DNA of 13,027 bases from Parcubacteria group bacterium (lineage in GTDB: Bacteria; Patescibacteriota; Minisyncoccia; UBA6257; JACRHW01), in NCBI GenBank assembly GCA_016211955.1, contig JACRHX010000061.1, forward strand, positions 1-13,027, in the 5' to 3' direction. The notes under the pieces are model-generated. The model was not told the origin of the DNA. It worked only from the letters and a program-made list of their open reading frames with translations, and searched no databases. Shown here one piece after another: positions 1 to 6,765 of this stretch. Positions within the stretch are counted from its first letter, which is position 1; every line of letters begins with the position of its first letter. Position numbers and translations under genes: made by a program.

Positions 1-29
1 TATCTCCGACCTTTAGCTTTAAAATCCAT
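1..29 (-). CDS. 5' end of an unidentified gene (cut by window edge)
   Basis: An ATG at 29-27 opens a frame running to the window edge, reading MDFKAKGRR. It starts 10 bases after the TAG stop of the pilin-like gene and lies on the same strand, so it may be the next gene of the pilin cluster. There is no clear Shine-Dalgarno site. Nine codons are too few to identify a product, and the frame could be fortuitous. Confidence 0.3.
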
Positions 30-39
30 ATTTATTTTA

Positions 40-354
40 CTATAAATCTCCGCCTCCGCTCAAGAGCACATCTATAAAGGTTGGTGCTGACTTTGCAAGA
101 AGCCCCACAGCAAGACCAATGATCGCCCATATCAACCCCTGATGTGCATCGCCAATCTTTTTAGGATCACCGCTTGCCTGCCAGTAGCGAAACCCGGAGT
201 AAAGAAAAATAATAACGCCAACAGCGAGAAATATATTTCCCAAAAAATCACCGGCACCTCTAATAATCTTCAGTATCTTTTCCTGTGCCTCCCCTGCATA
301 GACAAAAGGGGTACTTAATCAAGAAAGAAAGAAAGAAAAAAGAATAAAACGCAT
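40..354 (-). CDS. Small TrbC/VirB2-like pilin, signal peptide interrupted by in-frame TGA
   Basis: From ATG 354-352 the frame reads MRFILFSFFLS, then TGA (319-321), then LSTPFVYA|GEAQEK and on to a TAG stop at 40-42, 104 codons in all. Read through the TGA, it is a typical small pilin: a signal peptide with a likely cut after VYA, then two hydrophobic helices (LGNIFLAVGVIIFLYSGFRYW and LIWAIIGLAVGLLAKSAPTF) separated by a short SGDPKK loop. That hairpin layout is typical of TrbC/VirB2 proteins, and the same YSGF/YGGF plus GDPxK motif recurs in the neighbouring 390-residue protein. The TGA lies in the hydrophobic core of the signal peptide, where Trp or Gly would fit. Without readthrough, the only usual start left is TTG 243-241, which removes the signal peptide. 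It may be a recent nonsense mutation, a sequence error, or tolerated readthrough. The role as a secretion or conjugation-type pilin is inferred from the fold. Confidence 0.6.
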
Positions 355-371
355 AGTAGTAGTTACTTTTT

Positions 372-400
372 AGTATAAGACAAGCGAACACAAAAGACAA
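372..400 (-). promoter_or_regulatory. Promoter of the small pilin gene
   Basis: On the minus strand TTGTCT (400-395) is followed by a 17-base spacer and TATACT (377-372). The ATG is 17 bases further on. This sits between the pilin gene and the upstream 390-residue gene, so the pilin can be transcribed on its own. No Shine-Dalgarno site follows. Called from consensus match only. Confidence 0.5.
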
Positions 401-420
401 AGCAATTTTGTGTATAACTA

Positions 421-1593
421 TTATTGGAGCAAAAGCTCCTTGAGTAGGGGGATGATTATTGTATTTACCGACGCAAGAATCGCAAGCCCTACCGCGGCCC
501 ACAATAACGTCTTTCTCCCTAACAAATATTTTGCGGGATCACCCCCCGATGTCATCATCTGGAACCCACCATAGAGTATAAAAATAACAGAAACAGCGCC
601 TCCAAAAGCAGCGAGAAAACTACCAACACTAGCGATAATATCAAGAAAACTTCCTGATTCTAATGGATTTTCGATACCCGTAAATGTATTTCCGTTACTA
701 CCGCCGGATGCACCAGGATTAGTAGACCCACCCGGATTCCCAGAAGTATTACCGCCATCAACACGAGCGGCGGCGGCATTAGCAGCAGCACGGGGATCAC
801 CCCCCTTGCTCCTGGCATCGGCGGCATTAGCAGCGGCATTAGCAGCAGCGGCAGAACCACCGGCCCGAAGGACAGCACCCCTTACTGCGACAGCAACTTC
901 TGCGGGAGATGCATTACTAGGAAGAGTCTTGAGGGCATTCGTAATTGCCGCGTCAACACCACGAGGGGAAATAACGCCACCAAGACCACCGTTACCCACA
1001 CCTGCATCATTGCCTCCGTTATTAGAATTGCTACGGAAACGAACAAGACCATCGTTGTAATTACTGTTATAGTCCGGACATAAACTAGAATCTGAACAAG
1101 ATCTTCTTGGCCCACTACTATTAATACCATCGGTAAAACCAGTACTAGCGTTACATTCTGATGGACACACAGAAGTATTTACTTGATTGGCCGCCGAAAG
1201 CCGATCTCGAGCGGTATTGATTAAAGTAAGAATACGATTTCTCCCACTTTCTGTTTCCGATACTACCCTATCAAATCGGCTCTGAACCACACTAGATTCC
1301 TCCAGGGAGGTATAGTGAAAATCATTATTAATTCGAATGATATTTTGAATTGCCGAGTAAACATCATTACCTACCGTAGAAGGAAGATTCTTCTCTCGAA
1401 GTTTCGAAGCAAGATCGTTTGCATCTTTTTGAAAACCTGGAAGGCTATCCTTAATTTCCTGCAAAAACTGCCCTTGCGCCTCTGGCTCTGACCAAGAAGC
1501 AAGTACATTTTTTACTCCAAATCCATTAAATGCTAAAAAAATAAAAACGAAAGCAGTTGCAAAAATCTGTTTTTCTAAATAATGTGTATACAT
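421..1593 (-). CDS. Secreted Ala/Asn/Gly-rich protein with C-terminal TrbC/VirB2-like pilin module
   Basis: 390 residues from ATG 1593-1591, ending in tandem stops TAA TAG. Residues 1-32 look like a signal peptide with a likely cut after VLA. Residues about 35-135 are charged and helical. Four cysteines follow (143, 147, 166, 172) in CPSEC and CSDSSLC, which could pair in disulfides outside the cell. Residues about 190-305 are low complexity: Gly/Asn/Ser-rich, with an Ala/Asn-rich stretch at 248-277 that contains the near-repeats AAAANAAANAADAR and AAANAAAAR. Residues about 320-388 form the recognisable part: two hydrophobic helices flanking the loop YGGFQMMTSGGDPAK, then KTLLWAAVGLAI, a pattern common to TrbC/VirB2-like proteins of CPR bacteria. 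It lies between the solute-binding protein and the small pilin on the same strand. A pilus or surface structural role is inferred; the N-terminal region is not recognised. Confidence 0.75.
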   Translation of the reverse strand: MYTHYLEKQIFATAFVFIFLAFNGFGVKNVLASWSEPEAQGQFLQEIKDSLPGFQKDANDLASKLREKNLPSTVGNDVYSAIQNIIRINNDFHYTSLEESSVVQSRFDRVVSETESGRNRILTLINTARDRLSAANQVNTSVCPSECNASTGFTDGINSSGPRRSCSDSSLCPDYNSNYNDGLVRFRSNSNNGGNDAGVGNGGLGGVISPRGVDAAITNALKTLPSNASPAEVAVAVRGAVLRAGGSAAAANAAANAADARSKGGDPRAAANAAAARVDGGNTSGNPGGSTNPGASGGSNGNTFTGIENPLESGSFLDIIASVGSFLAAFGGAVSVIFILYGGFQMMTSGGDPAKYLLGRKTLLWAAVGLAILASVNTIIIPLLKELLLQ

Positions 1594-1620
1594 ATAAAAA
1601 AATTAACTAATTATTGTGGT

Positions 1621-1680
1621 AGATCAATTTTAAGAAGTTCAACTTCCGACAAACATCAATATTTGGGAAGTTGAACTTCT
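1621..1680. repeat. Inverted repeat, GAAGTTCAAC family, copy 1
   Basis: Perfect 15-bp arms at 1633-1647 (AGAAGTTCAACTTCC) and 1666-1680 (GGAAGTTGAACTTCT) with an 18-base loop. The second arm overlaps the TAG stop of the solute-binding protein gene, so the hairpin would form just at the end of that mRNA, ahead of the next gene. There is no T-run, so it is not a classical terminator; it may stabilise an mRNA end. A second copy with the same flanks lies at 11438-11566. Confidence 0.75.
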
Positions 1681-3019
1681 ATGGCGTTATTCTTGAAAAT
1701 AGCTCCTCGAGCTGACTCCTTATTGATTGGATTGCCTCGCTAGGACTCATCTGCCCACGCGTAACTTGATCTATTGCTTGTGAGAAGAGGGGGTTTGCGT
1801 CGCTTGCGCCTGGTTGAATCCAACTCTTTGCAATAAGAATTTGATTTGCAAAAACTGAAAGGATAGGATCATCCTGGTACGAAGAAACAAGTGATCGCAA
1901 TGCGGGTGGCCTCTTTGTTGTCGCAAGATACTGCTGCGCCTGCGCTTTTGAGGTCAAAAATTGCACAAAACTCCATGCCATTTTTGAATCTTTAGTAGAC
2001 TTCGCGACAGCATATCCCCAATAATCAGCATACGTAGCGTATTGCGACTTATTTACGTCATCCTGTTGAGGCATCTGTGCTATCCTAAAATCGAGATTCG
2101 GATTCTTGCCCTTTTTGGTCTCATCTCCCTTCATCACGGCAATTTGGTACCAATAGCCTAAAATCATTGCCACCTTGTTCCTTGCGGTTGGATTATACGA
2201 AAATGCATCTATAGAATAGTGCTGTGTGGCATCCCATGTGTAATGTGGGGAGAGGGGATCGGAGAATTGTAAGTAAAAATTCAAAGCATCTACTGCAGGA
2301 TTTTCATTTATACGACCTGAAACAGAAGAGAAGGATGGAGTATAATTCTTTCCTGATCCCCGTACCATAACAACCCCTTTTTGAATCATAAGAAGGGGGA
2401 GTATGTGCGAGGCCTTATCAACACTTTTATCTCCTGCTCCTAATGCAACACCCGACTGTATAATAGTACCTAGTGCATCACGCTTCGTAAGACGTGTTGC
2501 AACCGCCTCAAGTTCTCCCCATGTTTGAGGAGGGGTACTTAGAAAGGACCTATCAAATACATCATTATCATAAAAAAGCGCGAGAGTATCTATTGAAAGG
2601 GGGAGGGCATATATTTTTCCATCGCGCACAAAATCAGTAGTAACGACATCTGGAAAATTTTTTTGAACGGAAAACGGAGTAAGTAAATCTGCGGGTGCCG
2701 GGGCAAGCTTGCTTTGATGTTTTGGTAGCCAAGAATTATGAATCATAAATACGTCAGGCCCATCTCCACTTGCGAGAGCATCCACAAGCTCACGCTCGTA
2801 GGTCTTAAAATCTTTTTTTGTCAGTTCAATAGGAAGACCAAATTTCGGATAAATAGGTTCATATACAGATTTATCATCACCCACTACCCACACCTTCAAA
2901 CTATTCACAACCATTTTGGGTGCCACCTTCTTGAGAATAAAAGGAATGCTTACCACACCAAGCACCAAAACAACCACAGCCACGATCGAAATAAACTTTT
3001 GTTGTTGAGTAAGTTGCAT
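1679..3019 (-). CDS. Membrane-anchored extracellular solute-binding protein (family 1 type)
   Basis: 446 residues. Residues about 9-32 are one hydrophobic segment (FISIVAVVVLVLGVVSIPFI) with no lipobox cysteine, so it is probably a signal anchor rather than a lipoprotein. The rest resembles sugar-type periplasmic binding proteins of ABC importers: an early VWVVGDD strand, ALASGDGPDVFMIHN (the usual G-x-G-P-D-V segment), FVRDGKIYALPLSIDTLALFYD, PQTWGELEAVATRL, and YWGYAVAKSTKDSKMAWSFVQFLTS near the C-terminus. These support the family call well. No permease or ATPase is in the window; the neighbours are pilin-like genes, so binding for a surface structure is as plausible as import. The ligand cannot be told. 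The start is fixed by the repeat element ending on the ATG. Stop is TAG. Confidence 0.85.
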   Translation of the reverse strand: MQLTQQQKFISIVAVVVLVLGVVSIPFILKKVAPKMVVNSLKVWVVGDDKSVYEPIYPKFGLPIELTKKDFKTYERELVDALASGDGPDVFMIHNSWLPKHQSKLAPAPADLLTPFSVQKNFPDVVTTDFVRDGKIYALPLSIDTLALFYDNDVFDRSFLSTPPQTWGELEAVATRLTKRDALGTIIQSGVALGAGDKSVDKASHILPLLMIQKGVVMVRGSGKNYTPSFSSVSGRINENPAVDALNFYLQFSDPLSPHYTWDATQHYSIDAFSYNPTARNKVAMILGYWYQIAVMKGDETKKGKNPNLDFRIAQMPQQDDVNKSQYATYADYWGYAVAKSTKDSKMAWSFVQFLTSKAQAQQYLATTKRPPALRSLVSSYQDDPILSVFANQILIAKSWIQPGASDANPLFSQAIDQVTRGQMSPSEAIQSIRSQLEELFSRITP

Positions 3020-3155
3020 ACCAGGTAGTAGAAATTCGACTATTGTCGAAAATAAATTGGTTAATTTTTAACAAAGAAAACTCAAATTAATCACACCCTT
3101 GCCAAACATGAAAACAAGATGATTGTCGAATTTTCACTACCTGGTATATTTTTTA
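3018..3155 (-). repeat. Start-codon-abutting inverted-repeat element, copy 1
   Basis: On the minus strand the element opens with ATACCAGGTAGTGAAAATTC near 3147 and closes with GAATTTCTACTACCTGGTAT at 3018, the last two bases being the first two of the ATG of the solute-binding protein gene. The ends are 23-bp inverted repeats differing at two positions, about 85 bases apart. The interior has a small TCGAC-AATA-GTCGA hairpin. A second copy in the same orientation relative to its gene is at 8344-8490. It could be a MITE-like element or a regulatory leader. Confidence 0.75.
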
Positions 3156-3185
3156 CTATATTGTACATCACATCTAGTATACTCT

Positions 3186-3218
3186 AATTAAAAAATCCCG
3201 AAAGGGGGTTTTTTAATT
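3186..3218 (-). terminator. Rho-independent terminator after gyrA
   Basis: A symmetric AATTAAAAAA...TTTTTTAATT stem encloses a CCC/GGG core with a short GAAA-type loop, 21 bases past the gyrA stop. A T-run follows in the minus direction and one also follows in the plus direction, so it could work both ways. Confidence 0.8.
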
Positions 3219-3238
3219 CTATGTAAAACGATGCAATA

Positions 3239-5680
3239 TTAAACGATGGTGATTCCAGCAATAGCGTCGCTTTCTGGGACGTTCATGATGCGGACGCCTT
3301 GAGTTGCTCTGCCGAGTTCTCTGATTTCCTGAACCCCCGTGCGAAGCGCTTGCCCCTTCTCTGAAATAGCAATCAACTCTGCCTCCTCATTTGTGATGAC
3401 ACGAGCTGCGATCACCATACCTGTCTTCTTGGTGACATTTGCCGTCTTGATGCCACTTCCACCACGTTTTTGCTTACGATACTCCTTAAGTGGCGTACGC
3501 TTACCATACCCGTGTTCAGTAATGACAAGCACCTGTGCCTTTGTATCCGTAATAATCGACATGTCGCTTACCTCATCAGTTCCCTTAAGACGCATTGCCC
3601 GCACGCCTTGAGCGTTGCGTCCCATCGAGCGAACGTCTTTTTCATTGAATCTCAGTGCTTGTCCATTTTGAGTAACAATAATAACCTCATCTTTACCGGA
3701 CGAAAAACTTGCCCAATGAAGCTCATCACCTTTTTCAAGCTTGAGAGCAATAATTCCAGACCTCCTCACTTGTTCAAACTCGGAAAGATCTGTTTTCTTA
3801 ATAACACCCTTCTTCGTGGTCATTACTAAATATTTTGGACCGTCGGGGCCAATAGACGCATAGTTAAGCATCGCGGTAACGTGCTCACCCTGCGCGATAT
3901 CAAGAAAATTAAATACCGAACGTCCACGACTCGTGCGTGTTGCTGCGGGTATTTCATACACCTTTGTCTGAAATACGCGCCCGCCACTCGTAAAGAAAAG
4001 AATGTTGTCGTGTGAGTTGGCATTAAAGAGGTGAGTTACAAAATCTTCTTTTGTTTCAAAACCAATTACCCCCTTGCCACCGCGCTTTTGTATTTTAAAT
4101 GTTGCCGGGGGAAGCCTCTTGATGTAGCCGTCCGAAGACATGGTAATTACCACCTCCTCCTGAGGCACAAGATCCTCCTCACGAAACTCTCCGATAGGAG
4201 CAGAGACCACCTTTGTCCTTCGCGCATCACCAAAACGTGTTTTAATATCAAGGACTTCGGTTTTTACTACTCCAAGAATCTTCTTTGGATCAGCGAGAAG
4301 CGCCTTAAGTTCCGCAATGAGAGCTTTTTTCTCCTTGAGCTCATCCTGAATCTTCTTGCGCTCAAGGCCAGCAAGCGTCTGAAGCTTCATTTCAAGAATA
4401 GCATCGGTCTGAAGAGTAGAAAGTCCAAACTTTTTCATCAAATTCTGCTTCGCCTCCTCTCTGTTTGCTGATTTTTTAATAGTTGCGATCACCTCATCGA
4501 TGTGATCCAGCGCCTTCGCAAGACCCTCGAGAATGTGTGCGCGCTCCTCCGCCTTGCGCAAATCATACTTGGCTCGTCTCACCACGACAATCTGCCTATG
4601 CTTCAAATAGTGCTCGAGGATTCCCTTTATAGAAAACGTCTGTGGCTGCAAACCATCAACAAGAGCCACCATGTTAAAATGAAAATCCTTTTGTAAATCA
4701 GTGCGTTTAAAAAGCTGGTTTAACACCTTTTGTGGTTGACCGTCACTCTTAAGTTCAATAACGATACGCAAGCCCTCTCTATCAGATTCATCGCGCACAT
4801 CTCTAATACCCTCGATTTCCTTCTCAGTAACCAACTCTGCGATTTTAACAATAAGTTCAGACTTATTTACCTGATAAGGAATCTCGTTGATAACAATTTC
4901 TGCCCGACCGCTCTTTGTCTCTTGAATTTCCGTACGCGCGCGCATGGTAACTGGCCCACGCCCTGTTGCATACGCCTCCAAAATTGCTTTCTTATTGTAA
5001 ATAACACCACCCGTAGGAAAATCGGGGCCTTTTATAATTGTCGCAAGCTCCCCAACGCTCGCCTTTGGATTATCGGCAAGAAATAATATCGCATCGGCCA
5101 CCTCAGTAAGATTGTGCGGGGGGATGTTCGTCGCCATACCAACGGCGATACCAGTCGTACCATTCAAAATAAGGTTTGGGAGTTTTGCGGGGAGTACTTT
5201 TGGCTCCTGGCGTGTTCCATCATAATTATCCTCAAAATCAACTGTTTCTTTCTCAAGATCAAGAAGCATCTCCTCTGCAATTGCTGAAAGTTTTGCCTCG
5301 GTATAACGATAAGCAGCAGCGCTATCACCATCAATAGAACCAAAATTTCCTTGCCCAAGTACGAGAGGATAACGCAATGAAAAATCTTGTGCCATTCTCA
5401 CCATAGAATCATACACAGCCGAATCGCCATGAGGATGATAACGACCAAGCACATCTCCCACCACCGTCGCACATTTTCTAAACTTCGCGCCATGAGTAAG
5501 CCCCGCATCCCACATAGTATAAAGAATGCGCCTATGTACAGGTTTCAATCCATCACGGACGTCAGGGAGTGCACGTGCAACAATAACCGACATAGCATAG
5601 TCGATATACGAACTCTCAAGCTCAGTCGTAATACTCTGAGACTCTATATGTTGCTGTATTTCTGGTTTTTCCTCTTTCAT
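3239..5680 (-). CDS. gyrA: DNA gyrase subunit A
   Basis: 813 residues, a normal length for GyrA. It is the breakage-reunion subunit of gyrase (with GyrB), introducing negative supercoils into DNA with ATP. The N-terminal domain has the 5Y-CAP region; the catalytic tyrosine is Y126 in YRYTEAKLS. The quinolone-determining segment HPHGDSAVYDSMVRMAQ carries Ser87 and Asp91, the residues usual in quinolone-susceptible enzymes (E. coli 83 and 87). Residues about 370-465 form the coiled-coil tower. From about 505 on are the repeats of the DNA-wrapping beta-pinwheel, including the GyrA box QKRGGKG (531-537), which marks gyrase rather than topoisomerase IV. Start ATG follows the 100-residue gene by about 70 bases; there is no Shine-Dalgarno site. 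Stop is TAA, with a terminator downstream. It is probably the last gene of the MBL-membrane protein-gyrA unit. Confidence 0.97.
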   Translation of the reverse strand: MKEEKPEIQQHIESQSITTELESSYIDYAMSVIVARALPDVRDGLKPVHRRILYTMWDAGLTHGAKFRKCATVVGDVLGRYHPHGDSAVYDSMVRMAQDFSLRYPLVLGQGNFGSIDGDSAAAYRYTEAKLSAIAEEMLLDLEKETVDFEDNYDGTRQEPKVLPAKLPNLILNGTTGIAVGMATNIPPHNLTEVADAILFLADNPKASVGELATIIKGPDFPTGGVIYNKKAILEAYATGRGPVTMRARTEIQETKSGRAEIVINEIPYQVNKSELIVKIAELVTEKEIEGIRDVRDESDREGLRIVIELKSDGQPQKVLNQLFKRTDLQKDFHFNMVALVDGLQPQTFSIKGILEHYLKHRQIVVVRRAKYDLRKAEERAHILEGLAKALDHIDEVIATIKKSANREEAKQNLMKKFGLSTLQTDAILEMKLQTLAGLERKKIQDELKEKKALIAELKALLADPKKILGVVKTEVLDIKTRFGDARRTKVVSAPIGEFREEDLVPQEEVVITMSSDGYIKRLPPATFKIQKRGGKGVIGFETKEDFVTHLFNANSHDNILFFTSGGRVFQTKVYEIPAATRTSRGRSVFNFLDIAQGEHVTAMLNYASIGPDGPKYLVMTTKKGVIKKTDLSEFEQVRRSGIIALKLEKGDELHWASFSSGKDEVIIVTQNGQALRFNEKDVRSMGRNAQGVRAMRLKGTDEVSDMSIITDTKAQVLVITEHGYGKRTPLKEYRKQKRGGSGIKTANVTKKTGMVIAARVITNEEAELIAISEKGQALRTGVQEIRELGRATQGVRIMNVPESDAIAGITIV

Positions 5681-5709
5681 AACTAGTTTTTTAGATTTTA
5701 AGTTTTATG

Positions 5710-5745
5710 TCCTCCCTAACCCCTAACAAACTAATCCCTAAGACC
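5710..5745 (-). repeat. TTAGG-rich short intergenic repeat, copy 1
   Basis: The gap between the 100-residue gene and gyrA reads, on the minus strand, as imperfect TTAGG units: TTAGGGATTAG, TTTGTTAGGGG, TTAGGGAGG. A similar run (TTAGCTTGTTAGGG) follows the 3D-domain gene at 12364-12398. Function unknown; the GGGAGG end lies too far (over 30 bases) from the gyrA start to be its ribosome site. Confidence 0.5.
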
Positions 5746-5748
5746 TAG

Positions 5749-6051
5749 CTAAAGTTCTTCTCTCGATATCTCTACCTCTTTTACCTCAAAAAGAGAAGGG
5801 ATACTCGCTACCCCATCCCAAATATTTGCAATATACGATCCAAAAATCTGGCCTATCGAAGGAGCAAGATTTTTTTCCTCCTCGGCGGGCTTCTCTGTAA
5901 AAATCTCCTTGATACCTCCTGGACCACTCAACGTCGCTATATTCCCCCGCAGCATAAAAAGCCACACAACAATCGAAAAAATTCCAGTAACAGCAACAAT
6001 GACCATAAACAATCGTTTGCGTTGCTGTAACGAGAGATGAGAAAAATCCAT
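5749..6051 (-). CDS. Small single-pass membrane protein, unknown function
   Basis: 100 residues. A basic N-terminus (QQRKR) precedes one hydrophobic segment at about residues 15-35 (FMVIVAVTGIFSIVVWLFML). The rest, about 65 residues, is mixed and acidic (EKPAEEEKN, then EVKEVEISREEL at the end), so the tail is probably outside the membrane. It starts 6 bases after the stop of the MBL-fold gene and precedes gyrA by about 70 bases on the same strand, so all three are probably cotranscribed. No family is recognised. Stop is TAG. Confidence 0.75.
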   Translation of the reverse strand: MDFSHLSLQQRKRLFMVIVAVTGIFSIVVWLFMLRGNIATLSGPGGIKEIFTEKPAEEEKNLAPSIGQIFGSYIANIWDGVASIPSLFEVKEVEISREEL

Positions 6052-6057
6052 ATCAGC

Positions 6058-6705
6058 CTAGTTTTCTGACAACGCTTTTAATACTACTACTTGCGTCTCC
6101 TCGTGTTGGTCAATATCCTTCTTTTTGGTTGTAAGCTTATCCTGCACCTCAGGGGACACACCAAACTCCTTAAGAAACGCCGACACATCGTCAGCCTTTC
6201 TTGAAAGTCCCTTCACCGCATAATACATAGGAATAGCAATCTTCGGCGCAATCTGATTAACAAGCGTCGCCGCATCACCCGCTTCAAGATAGGGAGCGCT
6301 TACAGGTACAAATAAGATATCAATATCAGTAAACATCTCTAAAAGCCGTGCATTGTCCTTTACGTTATCGATGTGTCCAAGATATCCCAACCTCACGTCT
6401 CCCCACTGAATAGTGTAAGCCGTATCAAGAAACTCCTCGTTATCATGTTTTAATTGAACTCCCCGTATCGTAATTCCCTTAAGCTCATACTCACCGGGGG
6501 AATAGATAAGCGATCCGGAGTTCGCGCCACTCACCAATTTTTTTCGCTCCTCAGGCCCGAGAGGGCATCGTGAATGTAATGTGACATCGGCATTAAAATA
6601 AGGCGTAGTAAGCCCCGTATCTGCCTTTTCGAAAGGATCAGTCTTCAGGGTTACCTCCCCCGCCTGAACCTTAAAACACCCCTCGCCATACCAAGTGATA
6701 ATCAT
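6058..6705 (-). CDS. MBL-fold (UlaG-like) protein lacking the metal-binding HxHxDH motif
   Basis: 215 residues. It follows the layout of UlaG-like metallo-beta-lactamase-fold hydrolases: MIITWYGEGCFKVQ, TDPFEK, a strand ADVTL at 39-43, then SPGEYELKGITIRGV (69-83), LGYLGHI (106-112), IDILFVPVS (128-136) and PKIAIPMYY (154-162). In active members the strand at 39-43 leads into HxHxDH, which binds the metal; here it reads HSRCPLGPEE. The later ligand histidine of IPMHY is also replaced (IPMYY). So the fold is supported but a normal dinuclear metal site is not, and the protein may be catalytically inactive or act by binding. It heads a probable operon with the 100-residue protein and gyrA. The ATG at 6705 lies 6 bases past a -10 box, so its mRNA is probably leaderless. 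Stop is TAG. Confidence 0.8.
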   Translation of the reverse strand: MIITWYGEGCFKVQAGEVTLKTDPFEKADTGLTTPYFNADVTLHSRCPLGPEERKKLVSGANSGSLIYSPGEYELKGITIRGVQLKHDNEEFLDTAYTIQWGDVRLGYLGHIDNVKDNARLLEMFTDIDILFVPVSAPYLEAGDAATLVNQIAPKIAIPMYYAVKGLSRKADDVSAFLKEFGVSPEVQDKLTTKKKDIDQHEETQVVVLKALSEN

Positions 6706-6711
6706 ACGGGT

Positions 6712-6740
6712 ATAGTAACAAAATGCATCTCTTAATTCAA
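6712..6740 (-). promoter_or_regulatory. Promoter of the MBL-gyrA unit, nearly leaderless
   Basis: On the minus strand TTGAAT (6740-6735), a 17-base spacer, then TACTAT (6717-6712). The ATG begins 6 bases after the -10 box, so transcription would start at or next to the A of the start codon. Found by consensus only. Confidence 0.5.
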
Positions 6741-6765
6741 TAGACTAGTACTCAAAACACGCTAA

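Noticed and set aside
319..321. Genome-wide UGA recoding (code 25 Gly or code 4 Trp) from the in-frame TGA
   Set aside because: gyrA, S1, murD and the solute-binding protein use GGN for Gly and TGG for Trp throughout and have no internal TGA, so wholesale reassignment does not fit. Rare readthrough stays possible.
806..1060. Ala-rich open frame on the plus strand
   Set aside because: It is the antisense of the Ala/Gly-rich part of the 390-residue protein; low-complexity GC-rich sequence opens several frames at once.
1621..1680. CRISPR-like repeat
   Set aside because: There are only two arms in inverted orientation, with no repeat-spacer array and no cas gene; it is an inverted repeat.
4031..4471. 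146-codon open frame on the plus strand within gyrA
   Set aside because: Antisense of a certain gene; no ribosome site and no protein-like features.
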